Shown here: positions 1 to 8,202 of the stretch, piece by piece | Position numbering within the stretch: the stretch's first letter is position 1 | How the letters are laid out: each line of letters opens with the position of its first letter | NCBI RefSeq assembly: GCF_021310995.1 | Contig: NZ_CP054151.1 | Span: forward strand, 468,501-532,500 | Origin: Agrobacterium vaccinii | GTDB lineage: Bacteria; Pseudomonadota; Alphaproteobacteria; Rhizobiales; Rhizobiaceae | Reading direction: 5' to 3' | DNA length: 64,000 nucleotides | Translations under genes and position numbers: made by a program | Notes under the pieces: generated by a model | Databases searched by the model: none | What the model was told of the DNA's origin: nothing | Seen by the model: only the letters and a program-made list of their open reading frames with translations

Positions 1-382
1 AGCTTTCGCCATTGTCGAGATCGACATCGAACATGTGGATCTTGTCATAGGTGCAGATGCGCTCTCCATCAGGCGCAAACAGAAAGCCGCGATTGGCGAT
101 CTTGCCGTCTGGACGGGCGATGGCGGTGGAGCCGACATGGACATAGATGCCGAGTTCGCGCGCAAGCTTGGCGGCCGTCAGAACAACGATGTCGCCCTTC
201 TCGTCTTTCAGCGACGCACGCAGGGCATCCCGATCCTTCTGGATCGCGCCAGTCATCTCCGGCGTCTGCACGTAGACGGCGCCCTGCCCTGCCGCCTCGC
301 GAACGAGCCGCTCCATTGTTGTGGCGTTCGTTCTCGGGTCAACGCCCGAGCACATCTGGATGGCAGCGGCCTTGAAGCTCAT
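1..382 (-). CDS. Carbon-nitrogen hydrolase (nitrilase superfamily), N-terminal part
   Basis: The reverse strand reads MSFKAAAIQMCSGVDPRTNA and continues for about 127 residues before leaving the window, so the C-terminal half is missing. The catalytic Glu (in QTPEMTGA) and Lys (in TYDKIHMFD) of the nitrilase fold are visible; the catalytic Cys lies beyond the window. Members hydrolyse amides or omega-amides in the cytoplasm. An alternative start five codons upstream (MGNEK) is possible, but MSFKAAAIQ is the usual opening of this family. It is the last visible gene of a comF-grxC-hydrolase run with short gaps, probably one operon. The substrate cannot be told from this part. Confidence 0.85.
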   Translation of the reverse strand, partial: MSFKAAAIQMCSGVDPRTNATTMERLVREAAGQGAVYVQTPEMTGAIQKDRDALRASLKDEKGDIVVLTAAKLARELGIYVHVGSTAIARPDGKIANRGFLFAPDGERICTYDKIHMFDVDLDNGES

Positions 383-418
383 TTTTTCGTTCCCCATTTC
401 GTCGTCTTCTCGTCGATC

Positions 419-673
419 TCAGGCTGCCAGCAGCGCGTCCAGCTTGCCATCGCGGTCCAGCGCGTGTAGATCGTCACAACCGCCGACATGCTTGTCGCCA
501 ATGAAGATTTGCGGAAACGTGTTGCGGCCGGATTTGTCCATCATTTCCTGACGGTAATCGGGATTTGTGGTGGCGTTGTACTCGGTGAACGCGACGCCCT
601 TGCTTTCCAAAAGAGACTTGGCGCGGGCACAGAAACCACAAAAATCGCGCGTGTAAATCGTAACGGATGCCAT
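419..673 (-). CDS. grxC: Glutaredoxin 3 (GrxC-type)
   Basis: The product is an 84-residue thioredoxin-fold protein starting MASVTIYTRDFCGFCARAKS. It reduces disulfides and glutathionylated proteins with glutathione in the cytoplasm. The active site is C-G-F-C rather than the textbook C-P-Y-C. The second Cys is kept, so a dithiol mechanism is expected, but the Gly is reminiscent of the monothiol CGFS class. The cis-Pro region (NTFPQIFIG) and the GGCDDL glutathione-contact motif are present. It lies 44 bp downstream of comF and 36 bp upstream of the hydrolase gene on the same strand, which suggests co-transcription. Confidence 0.93.
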   Translation of the reverse strand: MASVTIYTRDFCGFCARAKSLLESKGVAFTEYNATTNPDYRQEMMDKSGRNTFPQIFIGDKHVGGCDDLHALDRDGKLDALLAA

Positions 674-717
674 TTCTTCGAACCCTCGCAGTGTCAGCCA
701 GACCTATCTCTGACCTG

Positions 718-1491
718 TCATATAGGCCCGGAAATCGCCATTGCAAAGGTCAAAACAGTGACATCTGCGGCACCGGCCTTCTTGAGCCTGCGGGCCGCAG
801 CCGCAACCGTTGCCCCGGTGGTATAGACGTCATCGACGAGGACCACCCGCTTGCCGGAAATGTCGGCCTCACGGCCCGGCGCAATGGCAAATGCCCCGCG
901 CACATTGAGCTTGCGGGCCCGCGCCGAAAGCCCGACCTGCCGGCTGGTCGGCTTGACGCGGATGAGCGATGACGCAAGCAAGGACTTGCCCGAGAGGGCG
1001 GCCAGATGACGGGCAAGCTCCGCCGATTGATTGAAACGGCGTGCCAGAAACCGCCGCCGGTGCAAGGGAACCGGCACGATGCAGTCGCATGCCGCAACCA
1101 TGCCATCGCTGGCGCGCAGCATCCATGTCGCCATCAACAATGCGAGATCGGTGCGGTCGAGATATTTGAGCTGGTGGACGAGCTTGCGGGCCGGTCCATC
1201 GTGCACGGTGGCAGCCCGCAAACGCTCGAAAGGTGGAGGCGCGGCGATCGCCTCGGCGCAGACGATGCCGCGACCGTGATCATGGCTGAACGGAATGCCC
1301 AGCACTTCGCAATAGGGCCGCTCGATGAACTGCACACCCGCCCAGCACGCGCAAAAGGCACCGTCGTTTTGCGTCTTGCAGCCGCAACCGAGGCAGGATG
1401 GCGGATAGACGAACTCGTTCAGGCTGCGCAGAAAGCCGCGCAGCAGACGCAAACCACCGTTGCTGGAAATCCGTTCTTCCCATTCGCCCAT
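718..1491 (-). CDS. comF: ComF family amidophosphoribosyltransferase-like protein
   Basis: The product is a 257-residue ComF-family protein, close to the family's usual length. An N-terminal zinc-finger-like segment (PPSCLGCGC with a second Cys pair, CACW) is followed by a phosphoribosyltransferase fold with the PRPP-binding motif VVLVDDVYTTGAT near the C-terminus. ComF proteins are linked to DNA uptake in some bacteria, but in Rhizobiales the role is unclear. The start at 1491 (MGEWEERIS) was preferred over the longer frame to 1605, because the extra 38 residues look non-coding and would overlap the divergent methyltransferase gene. Confidence 0.88.
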   Translation of the reverse strand: MGEWEERISSNGGLRLLRGFLRSLNEFVYPPSCLGCGCKTQNDGAFCACWAGVQFIERPYCEVLGIPFSHDHGRGIVCAEAIAAPPPFERLRAATVHDGPARKLVHQLKYLDRTDLALLMATWMLRASDGMVAACDCIVPVPLHRRRFLARRFNQSAELARHLAALSGKSLLASSLIRVKPTSRQVGLSARARKLNVRGAFAIAPGREADISGKRVVLVDDVYTTGATVAAAARRLKKAGAADVTVLTFAMAISGPI

Positions 1492-1553
1492 GAGGTTGAC
1501 AATAGGCGCGAACGGGTGCCTTTGCGACACTAAAATTTGAGATGGATCACCGC

Positions 1554-2450
1554 ATGGACATAGTTTTCGACCCGGCGCTGGTGGAAAAAAACCGCAGACG
1601 CGCATGGCACATCGGGGACGACAAGGCCCTGTTTCTGCTCGACATCGCCGCAGACGAAATAGCCGAGCGCATCGGCATCGTGGAGCGCCATTTCGACGAA
1701 GCCGTCGAACTGCATGGCGCGACCGGTGTCACCGCACGGCGCATCATGGAGACCGGCAAGGTCGGCCACATCACGCGCGTCGAAACAGATGCTGCGTTTG
1801 CCGCAGAGCATACATCGCTGACGGTAGCACCCATCGAGCAAGTCCCGCTGCAGCCCGCATCCGCCAACCTCATTGTCTCGCCGCTGAGCCTGCATCTCAC
1901 CAATGATACGCCCGGCACGCTGATCCAAATCCGCCGCGCGCTGAAACCGGACGGACTGTTTCTCGCCGCCATTCCCGGCAGCGGCACCTTGCAGGAACTG
2001 CGCGACGTGCTGCTGACGACGGAGGCCGAACTGACCGGCGGCGCAAGCCCACGCGTCATCCCCTTTGCCGACGTGCGAGATGTGGGCGCGCTGTTGCAGC
2101 GTGCCGGTTTTGCGCTTCCGGTAACCGACGCTGAAACCTACACCGTCCGCTACGACTCCATTTTGCCGCTGATGCGCGATCTCAGGGCCATGGGAATGGC
2201 AAATCCGTTGGCGGGCCGCAGCAAAAGACCACTGACGCGGCGATTCATCATGCGAGCAGCGGAAATCTATGCCGAGAAATATTCAGATGCCGATGGCCGC
2301 ATTCGCGCGACATTCTCGATCATCTATGTGTCTGGATGGGCCCCGCATGAGAACCAGCAGAAGCCTTTGAAACCGGGCTCCGCCAAGGTTCGGCTTGCCG
2401 ATGCTTTGAAAACTGCGGAGATCAAGCTGCCGCGACGCGACAACGAGTAA
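1554..2450 (+). CDS. SAM-dependent methyltransferase-fold protein, NDUFAF5-like
   Basis: The product has about 298 residues and begins MDIVFDPALVEKNRRRAW. The N-terminal layout (FDPALV, KNRRRAW, ERIGIVERHFDEAVELHGATG) and later SPLSLHLTNDTPG resemble the class I methyltransferase-like family that includes mitochondrial NDUFAF5, a complex I assembly hydroxylase. The normal glycine-rich SAM loop is weak (ELHGATGVT). An in-frame ATG at 1542 is an alternative start; neither start has a strong ribosome site. It is divergent from comF across about 60 bp. Function in complex I assembly is inferred from the family only. Confidence 0.75.
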   Translation: MDIVFDPALVEKNRRRAWHIGDDKALFLLDIAADEIAERIGIVERHFDEAVELHGATGVTARRIMETGKVGHITRVETDAAFAAEHTSLTVAPIEQVPLQPASANLIVSPLSLHLTNDTPGTLIQIRRALKPDGLFLAAIPGSGTLQELRDVLLTTEAELTGGASPRVIPFADVRDVGALLQRAGFALPVTDAETYTVRYDSILPLMRDLRAMGMANPLAGRSKRPLTRRFIMRAAEIYAEKYSDADGRIRATFSIIYVSGWAPHENQQKPLKPGSAKVRLADALKTAEIKLPRRDNE

Positions 2451-2459
2451 GCAACGCCG

Positions 2460-2633
2460 TCAACTGATGGCGCTGGCAAAGGTGTCGGACAATATTCGCA
2501 ACACGGCGATGAGATGGTCGCGAATGCCTTCCATGCCGAGAATCAGGGCGCTGGAGATAAGGGCGATGACCAGGCCATATTCGATTGCCGTCGCACCCTG
2601 CCGGTCCGCAAAGAACGCCGCCAGCTTGCACAT
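2460..2633 (-). CDS. Flp/Fap family type IVb pilin, orphan
   Basis: The product is a short (57-residue) pilin precursor, MCKLAAFFADRQGATAIEYG, followed by a hydrophobic alpha-helix (LVIALISSALILGM). The Gly in QGATAIEYG is the expected TadV/CpaA prepilin peptidase site, and Glu and Tyr follow at the positions typical of Flp pilins. An upstream start at 2657 would add eight residues and has an AGGA directly before it, so the start is uncertain. No Tad secretion or assembly genes lie nearby, so it is an orphan copy. It converges with the methyltransferase gene, nine bases away. Confidence 0.85.
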   Translation of the reverse strand: MCKLAAFFADRQGATAIEYGLVIALISSALILGMEGIRDHLIAVLRILSDTFASAIS

Positions 2634-2863
2634 CACGAATTCTGCCCTGTCCGCCATTCCTGAAAGCCCTCAATGGTCTGCACGTGCGACACGCCACAGA
2701 TGAAACCGTGGGCATTCTACCGGGATAAAGTGTGTAATGTGTTACGTCGTACAGGGCCAATTTTAGCGGTCGGCTTTTTTCCGGCAAAGCTCCAACTTGT
2801 TTTCGTTGCCAGAGCCTTTATTAAAACAGCATGTTATCATAAAAACCGGGTCCCACTTTTTGA

Positions 2864-3451
2864 ATGAAGAACGACATGCCACAGCTTGAAATAGACAGCC
2901 CGCTTCAGGAGTTCTTCCAGAAATCATCTGTCGCGCTTGCGCTGTCCCATGCGGATGACGACAACCATCTGGCGCTGGTGAATGACAGGTTCTGCGCACT
3001 TACGGGTTACGACAGCGAGGATGTACTCGGCAAAAACTGCAGAATGCTGCAGACCAGCCCGAAGGGTGCTCATGCCGAAAATGCTGAAGCACGCGCCCAA
3101 ATACATGATTTTCTACAGCCGGACGGCCCGGAGACGGTACGCACGACAATCGTCAATTTTCGCAAAGATAGCAGTGCCTTCGTCAATCTGCTGTTCATGT
3201 CAAAGTTAAAAGCGACGTCTGGACAGGTGCGCTATATATTGGCCTCGCAGTTCGATGTCAGCCGAGCTCACGCTCACCTTCTGGAGACTTACGATCAGGA
3301 ACTGGACGCCACTCTGACGAAAATCAAGCCACTGCTCGATGACCACAACATCATGATCGAGGGTACGCTTGCGACGATTGCGAATTCCACCACCACCATT
3401 GCCCAGGCAAAACTAACTTTGGCGGAACTGGAACAAAACGCCCCCTATTGA
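2864..3451 (+). CDS. Short LOV-domain (PAS/FMN) blue-light receptor-like protein
   Basis: A 195-residue soluble protein consisting of one PAS domain (about residues 15-135) and a helical tail (135-195). The PAS domain carries the LOV photoreceptor hallmarks. The motif GKNCRMLQ holds the photoadduct cysteine (Cys59) with Asn58, Arg60 and Gln63. Further flavin contacts match at Asn98 (VNFRKD), Asn108 (FVNLL) and Gln129 (ASQFDVS). No kinase, HTH or GGDEF output is attached, so it is a short LOV protein that probably signals by protein contact. It lies 34 bp upstream of a CheB/CheR/HWE kinase in the same direction, the likely partner. An in-frame ATG at 2876 is an alternative start. Confidence 0.85.
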   Translation: MKNDMPQLEIDSPLQEFFQKSSVALALSHADDDNHLALVNDRFCALTGYDSEDVLGKNCRMLQTSPKGAHAENAEARAQIHDFLQPDGPETVRTTIVNFRKDSSAFVNLLFMSKLKATSGQVRYILASQFDVSRAHAHLLETYDQELDATLTKIKPLLDDHNIMIEGTLATIANSTTTIAQAKLTLAELEQNAPY

Positions 3452-3485
3452 TCGTTTCAGCATTCGAAATTTCAAGGACGCATGT

Positions 3486-6400
3486 TTGTCTCAAGAGTAT
3501 AATCTTCCATCCGTACCCGTTGTCGGCGTCGGCTCATCCGCAGGTGGTCTGGAAGCTCTGCGCGAAATGCTGAGTGCCGCCGAAGTGCCAACGGGCCTTG
3601 CCTTCGTCGTCGTACAGCATCTTGATCCGCATCATGAAAGCATGCTGGCGGAACTGTTGGACAGACATACGGGCCTCAACGTCCTCCAATGCGAGGGCGG
3701 CGAAGAGATCGAGGCGGATACTGTCTTCATCATCCCTCCAGGCAAAGGATTGAGCATCGAGCAAGGACGGCTCGTTCTGAACGATTTTGCCCAACCGCGC
3801 GGTTTGCGTCGACCCATCGACGATTTCTTCATTTCGCTGGCCAATGACCAGCAATCGAACGCCGCCTGCGTCATTCTGTCCGGCACGGGCGCCGATGGTT
3901 CGACCGGTCTTCGCGCCATCAAGGAAAATGGCGGTCTATGCGTCGTTCAGGAGCCGTCAACGGCGAAATATGACGGCATGCCCGTTTCCGCTACAGGCAC
4001 CGGCCTTGTCGACTTCGTGGTGCCGCCCCAGCAAATCCTGTCCTGCATCGGCGGTTTCTTCTTTCGCAAGAGCCAAGGGGCAGACAAAAGAGAAGCCTCC
4101 CGAGTCGCTGACATCGTTGACGACCTCTGCGTCGCGTTGCGTACCACCGTCGGCCACGATTTCGCGGGCTACAAGCAGACAACATTCGTTCGGCGTGTCG
4201 AAAGACGCATGCATGTTCTGGGCATCAGCAAGGGCTCAGACTATCTGACCCGGGTGCAGACCGATACCAACGAGTGCGATGCGCTGTTTCGAGACCTGCT
4301 GATCAATGTCACGCGGTTTTTCCGTGACCGTCACTCGTTCGACGTGCTGAACGAACTTGCCATCACCAACCTGATGCGGGACGCGGCAGGCAGCGAAGAC
4401 GGCGTTCGCGTTTGGGTGCCCGGCTGTTCCAGCGGTGAGGAGGCCTACACGATAGCGGTGCTATTCGCCGAAGCTGCCCGCAAGCTTGACCTGCCCTGCA
4501 ATGTGCAGATATTTGCGACCGACATCGACGAAAGTATGTTGAAGATTGCCCGTGAGGGCTCCTATCCTAACGCGTCTCTCGCCGATATTCCGCATGAATT
4601 GCAGGAACATTACGTCATTCCGCACAAGGATCGGTTCAATTTTATCGGCCAAATCAGGGACATGATCCGCTTTTCGGGCCACAGCCTCATCAAGGACCCA
4701 CCCTTTTCCAAGGTGGACCTCGTTTCGTGCCGAAATTTGCTGATCTATTTCGATGAAAAGCTGCAGAAGAAAGTCATGCCGCTTCTGCACTACGCCATAC
4801 GACCGGGTGGCTTCCTGTTTCTGGGATCGTCCGAAACGGTTGGCCGGTTCGACAGCGTCTTTTCCGTGGTCGATCAGAAGGCGCGACTGTTCGAGCGCCT
4901 TCCCGGGTCACCCACCTATCCCATCCCGCTTCCTGGCGAACGCCGCGAACGACGTCCCGCTGTTTCCCGGGCCGAAGTCCAGAAGGTGACCGAATCCATC
5001 GATGAGCAGGCCGTCAACCGGCTGATGGAGCGCTACATTCCGGCAAGCGTTGTGCTGGACAATGACGGGCAGATCGTTGCCGCCTATGGCCGCTTGAGCC
5101 GCTATTTCGAGTTTCCGGTATCCGCTGCCAGTGAAACGAGTGCGGCAACGCTGGCCCGGCCCGGCGTGAAGGAACAACTGGGTGCGCTGGTGCGGCAAGC
5201 GCGCACGACAAAGAAACGCGTCATTGCCCGCAATGTCGATGTCGTGACCGACTTCGGCTCGCTGAAGACAGAGATCATCTGCGACCCCTTGGATGACAAC
5301 AGTTACTTGGTGGTGTTTCAGGAATCGCCCGTCTTCACGCCGCTGGAACTCACCGATGTGCTGGAACTCGAACACAGCGACGGCCATGTCGAGGCGCTGG
5401 AGCGAGAGTTGCGGTCTGCCAAGCATCGGCTACGCTCTGCAACCGAAGAGCTGGAGACGGCCAACGAGGAACTGAAAAGTTCCAACGAAGAAATGATGTC
5501 GATGAACGAGGAGCTTCAATCGACCAACGAGGAATTGACGACGGTCAATGACGAGTTGAAGACCAAAGTCGATGAAGTAACGGTCGCCAACACCGATCTG
5601 CGCAACTTTTTCGATTCGACCAGTCTGGCGGTGATCGTGCTGGATAATGACATGCGGCTGCGGTCCTATACCAAGGCGGCGACGGCGATCTTCCCGTTGC
5701 AGCCAACCGACAGGGGCAGGCCCCTTTCCGATGTCGCAAGCCGTTTTCCAGCCCTCGACTTTGCGACGCGTGTCCACAGCGTCATGGCGGATGGCATCGA
5801 ATATAACCAGACCGTGATGGACCGCGAGCAAGAACGCACGTTCTCGCTGCGCATACTCCCCTACCGCACAGCAAACGGCACGACCGGCGGCGCAACCATC
5901 GTCATGACCGATATTTCGCACGCGATCAGCGTCGAAAGCCAGCTTGCTGCCGAGCAGGAGAGGCACGAGCTCGCCATCGAGGCCGCCGGCATCGGCGTGT
6001 GGGAATATCTGCCTGACCGCAGCGAATTCGTTCTGGGCGGCGCGGCGATGGAACTGCTGCAAACCCGCGACGGGACGCCTGCCTTGCAGGCCGTACTGCA
6101 GAACTTTAGCGACACGGACCGCACGCATCTGCGTGATGCTCTGGAAACAGCGATCCACGACCATACAGGCTTCGAGCTGACCTCCCGCATTGTCGGCAAT
6201 GATGGTCGCTCCCGCTGGCTGAAGACATTTGCGCGGCATGTGGCAGACAGCGATCCGGGCCGAGTGATTGGCGTCAGCGTCGATGTGACGGCGGAATACG
6301 AGCTTGCCGAAGCGCGTGATTTGATGCTGAACGAGATGAACCACCGCGTCAAAAACCTGTTTGCGATGATTGGTGGCATACTGCGCATGGCGGCGCGCAA

Positions 6401-6896
6401 GCACGAGTCGGTCAAAGGACTGGTGGAGGATGTCGAGGGGCGCATATTGGCCCTGGGAAGCGCGCACTCGCTGGCCTCCAACCAGAAGCGCACTGCGGCC
6501 GTCGGCATTCAGGATTTGATCGAAACCATTCTGACGCCCTACCGTCGCCATGCGACGATCGACATCGAAGGCGGCGACCTGCCGATTGCAGCGAACTACA
6601 TAACGCCGCTGACGCTCATTCTGCATGAGTGGTCTACGAATGCCCTGAAACACGGCGTTCTGGGCAAACCCGACGGGCATTTGCGCATTCGCTGGGAAGA
6701 AACTGGCGATCAAATTAATTTGGTTTGGAACGAAACCGGCACCGAGCCCGTTGAGCAGCCGGGAGTAGCTGGGTTTGGAACAGTGCTTCTGACCAGTGCC
6801 GCCAAGCAAATTGGGGGTAGGGTTTCAACAGATGTCGATGGGGCGAGCTTGACGCACACCCTGACGATGCAGACCAAGGTTCGACATGACGCATAA
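3486..6896 (+). CDS. CheB-CheR-PAS-HWE histidine kinase fusion
   Basis: The product has 1136 residues and several domains: a CheB methylesterase (about 10-190) with catalytic triad candidates Ser18 (GSSAGG), His45 (VVQHLDP) and Asp137 (GTGADGSTG); a CheR methyltransferase (about 215-480) with the SAM motif GCSSGEEAYT; a coiled coil (about 633-708) of repeated TNEEL-type heptads; two PAS regions (about 708-945); and an HWE-family histidine kinase at the C-terminus (phospho-acceptor in NEMNHRVKN, then HEWSTNALKHG and the W-x-E element RIRWEETG). No transmembrane segment is seen. The start is TTG at 3486 with AAGGA seven bases upstream; the ATG at 3482 is out of frame. Its 3' end overlaps the receiver gene. 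Confidence 0.93.
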   Translation: MSQEYNLPSVPVVGVGSSAGGLEALREMLSAAEVPTGLAFVVVQHLDPHHESMLAELLDRHTGLNVLQCEGGEEIEADTVFIIPPGKGLSIEQGRLVLNDFAQPRGLRRPIDDFFISLANDQQSNAACVILSGTGADGSTGLRAIKENGGLCVVQEPSTAKYDGMPVSATGTGLVDFVVPPQQILSCIGGFFFRKSQGADKREASRVADIVDDLCVALRTTVGHDFAGYKQTTFVRRVERRMHVLGISKGSDYLTRVQTDTNECDALFRDLLINVTRFFRDRHSFDVLNELAITNLMRDAAGSEDGVRVWVPGCSSGEEAYTIAVLFAEAARKLDLPCNVQIFATDIDESMLKIAREGSYPNASLADIPHELQEHYVIPHKDRFNFIGQIRDMIRFSGHSLIKDPPFSKVDLVSCRNLLIYFDEKLQKKVMPLLHYAIRPGGFLFLGSSETVGRFDSVFSVVDQKARLFERLPGSPTYPIPLPGERRERRPAVSRAEVQKVTESIDEQAVNRLMERYIPASVVLDNDGQIVAAYGRLSRYFEFPVSAASETSAATLARPGVKEQLGALVRQARTTKKRVIARNVDVVTDFGSLKTEIICDPLDDNSYLVVFQESPVFTPLELTDVLELEHSDGHVEALERELRSAKHRLRSATEELETANEELKSSNEEMMSMNEELQSTNEELTTVNDELKTKVDEVTVANTDLRNFFDSTSLAVIVLDNDMRLRSYTKAATAIFPLQPTDRGRPLSDVASRFPALDFATRVHSVMADGIEYNQTVMDREQERTFSLRILPYRTANGTTGGATIVMTDISHAISVESQLAAEQERHELAIEAAGIGVWEYLPDRSEFVLGGAAMELLQTRDGTPALQAVLQNFSDTDRTHLRDALETAIHDHTGFELTSRIVGNDGRSRWLKTFARHVADSDPGRVIGVSVDVTAEYELAEARDLMLNEMNHRVKNLFAMIGGILRMAARKHESVKGLVEDVEGRILALGSAHSLASNQKRTAAVGIQDLIETILTPYRRHATIDIEGGDLPIAANYITPLTLILHEWSTNALKHGVLGKPDGHLRIRWEETGDQINLVWNETGTEPVEQPGVAGFGTVLLTSAAKQIGGRVSTDVDGASLTHTLTMQTKVRHDA

Positions 6897-7272
6897 GACT
6901 GTGTTGCTGGTAGAAGACGAAATATTTGTTGCGATGGATATTCAAATGACCCTTGAAGACGAGGGTTGGACCGTTGCAGGACCGTTTCCGAGCACCGCAG
7001 AAGCCCTGTCCTATCTCGACGAGAATATTCCGACCTGCGCGATTTTGGATGTTCGCCTGACGGATGGTGACGTCTTCCCCGTCGCCGACCGGCTGCGGGA
7101 AACCAATGTCCCCTTCGTATTCCATTCCGGCCACGCCGACGGACGCGCGCTGGAGGAAGTCTATCCGCAATCAGCCTTCTGTCAAAAGCCATGCCTGCCC
7201 ACAAGCCTCGTTCAGCAGGTTGAACGTCTGGCAGGATTTGAAGAGCCAGCGAGACGCTCAGCGGCGGGCTGA
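6886..7272 (+). CDS. Stand-alone response-regulator receiver (FATGUY-like)
   Basis: A 128-residue receiver without an output domain. The acidic pair (VEDE), phospho-acceptor Asp (AILDVRLTDG) and conserved Lys (CQKPC) are present. The segment PFVFHSGH resembles the FATGUY-type single-domain receivers that pair with HWE/HisKA2 kinases in alphaproteobacteria; this subfamily placement is inference. The ATG at 6886 lies inside the last codons of the kinase gene (11 bp overlap), implying translational coupling and making it the obvious phosphotransfer partner of that kinase. Confidence 0.9.
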   Translation: MTHKTVLLVEDEIFVAMDIQMTLEDEGWTVAGPFPSTAEALSYLDENIPTCAILDVRLTDGDVFPVADRLRETNVPFVFHSGHADGRALEEVYPQSAFCQKPCLPTSLVQQVERLAGFEEPARRSAAG

Positions 7273-7401
7273 TACTACCCGGATAACAAAAACGTTAAAT
7301 ACGCTCTTCAGCGGAACCTTTTTCTTTCCAGACCATTATTGACCGCAGCGACGAGGCTGGCTTCACAATGAAGCCTGTCCGGCGCCTTTCGGATTCTTGC
7401 T

Positions 7402-7599
7402 ATGGAAAGACGCATCTTGAACCAGAAAACACTGGTCGAGGTTTCAGTGCCCGACTGTAACGGCACGATGATCCCCTACGGCATCATGAACAGCGAACAG
7501 GCAGCCGAGCTGCCCGATACATACGAGATTTCGGTGGCGCATCTCGGAGGCGACGCGCAAGTGGCGTCAACTGATGATTCAGTCGAGTTGATGGTCTAA
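7402..7599 (+). CDS. Small hypothetical protein (65 residues)
   Basis: The frame reads MERRILNQKTLVEVSVPDCN and ends SVELMV. I do not recognise the family, and there is no signal peptide or membrane segment. It stands alone about 130 bp downstream of the receiver gene and ends inside a long inverted repeat that looks like a terminator. A partial EcfG-type promoter (GGAAC at 7313-7317 and CATT, not CGTT, 16 bases on) lies upstream, so stress control is possible but unproven. Confidence 0.55.
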   Translation: MERRILNQKTLVEVSVPDCNGTMIPYGIMNSEQAAELPDTYEISVAHLGGDAQVASTDDSVELMV

Positions 7600-7654
7600 A
7601 CACCGCTCAAACGAATAACGGCACCTCCAACTGAAGGTGCCGTTACGGTGTTTA
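7597..7654. terminator. Nested two-stem inverted repeat, probable bidirectional terminator
   Basis: An outer 9-bp stem pairs TAAACACCG (7597-7605) with CGGTGTTTA (7646-7654). An inner perfect 10-bp stem pairs AACGGCACCT (7617-7626) with AGGTGCCGTT (7635-7644), with an 8-base loop. It sits between two convergent small genes. The outer left arm contains the TAA stop of the 65-residue gene. Confidence 0.7.
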
Positions 7655-7663
7655 GGAAGATGA

Positions 7664-7822
7664 TTACAACACTCTTGGGATGTCGTCATTTTCGTCTGGA
7701 TTGGGAACCGGCAAATCATCTGGCAGCGTACCTGGTTCAGGTTCTTTCACCGGCGGTATATCGGGCTGCGGCGCCATCGGCGGTACGGGGCCTGGAACAG
7801 GCTCTACAGGAATCACAGTCAT
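7664..7822 (-). CDS. Small proline-rich acidic protein (52 residues)
   Basis: The reverse strand encodes MTVIPVEPVPGPVPPMAPQP and then an acidic Pro/Asp/Glu-rich stretch ending DDIPRVL. Thirteen or more prolines in 52 residues point to an extended, unfolded chain. A good ribosome-binding site (GAGGTG, about eight bases before ATG) supports translation. A perfect EcfG-type promoter on the same strand at 7948-7972 would give a leader of about 120 bases. That leader could hold a 35-codon frame (7834-7941) whose stop is 11 bases upstream of this start. Function unknown. Confidence 0.65.
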   Translation of the reverse strand: MTVIPVEPVPGPVPPMAPQPDIPPVKEPEPGTLPDDLPVPNPDENDDIPRVL

Positions 7823-7947
7823 CAGCTTTCACCTCACATAAGTTGGCGCGCAGTGCTGCTGTCGACATCGCCTCTTGGTCCACTTTCGTTCGCCAATTTC
7901 GGTCCAGTCGAAGGCTGCGCTGCCCGCCTCACCAGTCTCATGAAGTA

Positions 7948-7972
7948 AACGTCTTGATGCCATGAGGGTTCC
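7948..7972 (-). promoter_or_regulatory. EcfG-type general-stress promoter (perfect match)
   Basis: On the minus strand GGAAC (complement of 7968-7972) is followed by exactly 16 bases and CGTT (complement of 7948-7951). This equals the alphaproteobacterial EcfG/RpoE2 consensus. It faces the 52-residue proline-rich gene, 126 bp away. Confidence 0.75.
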
Positions 7973-7978
7973 GAAACG

Positions 7979-8179
7979 TTATGCGAAGCCCAGGGAGTTG
8001 CGAGCGACTTCTCGCTGAGCGCCGTAGTCACGCATGTGGGCCTCGTGGCCATATTCGCGAGCTGTAACACGGCTCGCCTCGACGTCCGGCACCTGCAACA
8101 AGGCGTCGGCGTAGGTGCCCGTTTCGTCTTCGAAGTCGAAGACGGTCGATGGTGCTGCGGTTTTCAAGAAATCGAACAT
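7979..8179 (-). CDS. Small hypothetical protein (66 residues), probable stress-induced
   Basis: The product begins MFDFLKTAAPSTVFDFEDET and is hydrophilic, with no membrane span. I do not recognise the family. A strong ribosome-binding site (GGGAGGAAG) lies just upstream, and a perfect EcfG-type promoter (8203-8227) sits a further 20 bp upstream, giving a short leader. Both points make this a well-supported small gene and suggest induction in the general stress response. Confidence 0.75.
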   Translation of the reverse strand: MFDFLKTAAPSTVFDFEDETGTYADALLQVPDVEASRVTAREYGHEAHMRDYGAQREVARNSLGFA

Positions 8180-8202
8180 GGCTTCCTCCCATTTGAAATC
8201 TT

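Noticed and set aside
5430..6809. 459-residue minus-strand frame
   Set aside because: Antisense shadow of the PAS/HWE kinase region; product is rich in His/Arg/Gln with no motif.
7313..7337. EcfG-like promoter before the 65-residue gene
   Set aside because: GGAAC-N16 is followed by CATT, missing the essential G of CGTT; mentioned only as partial.
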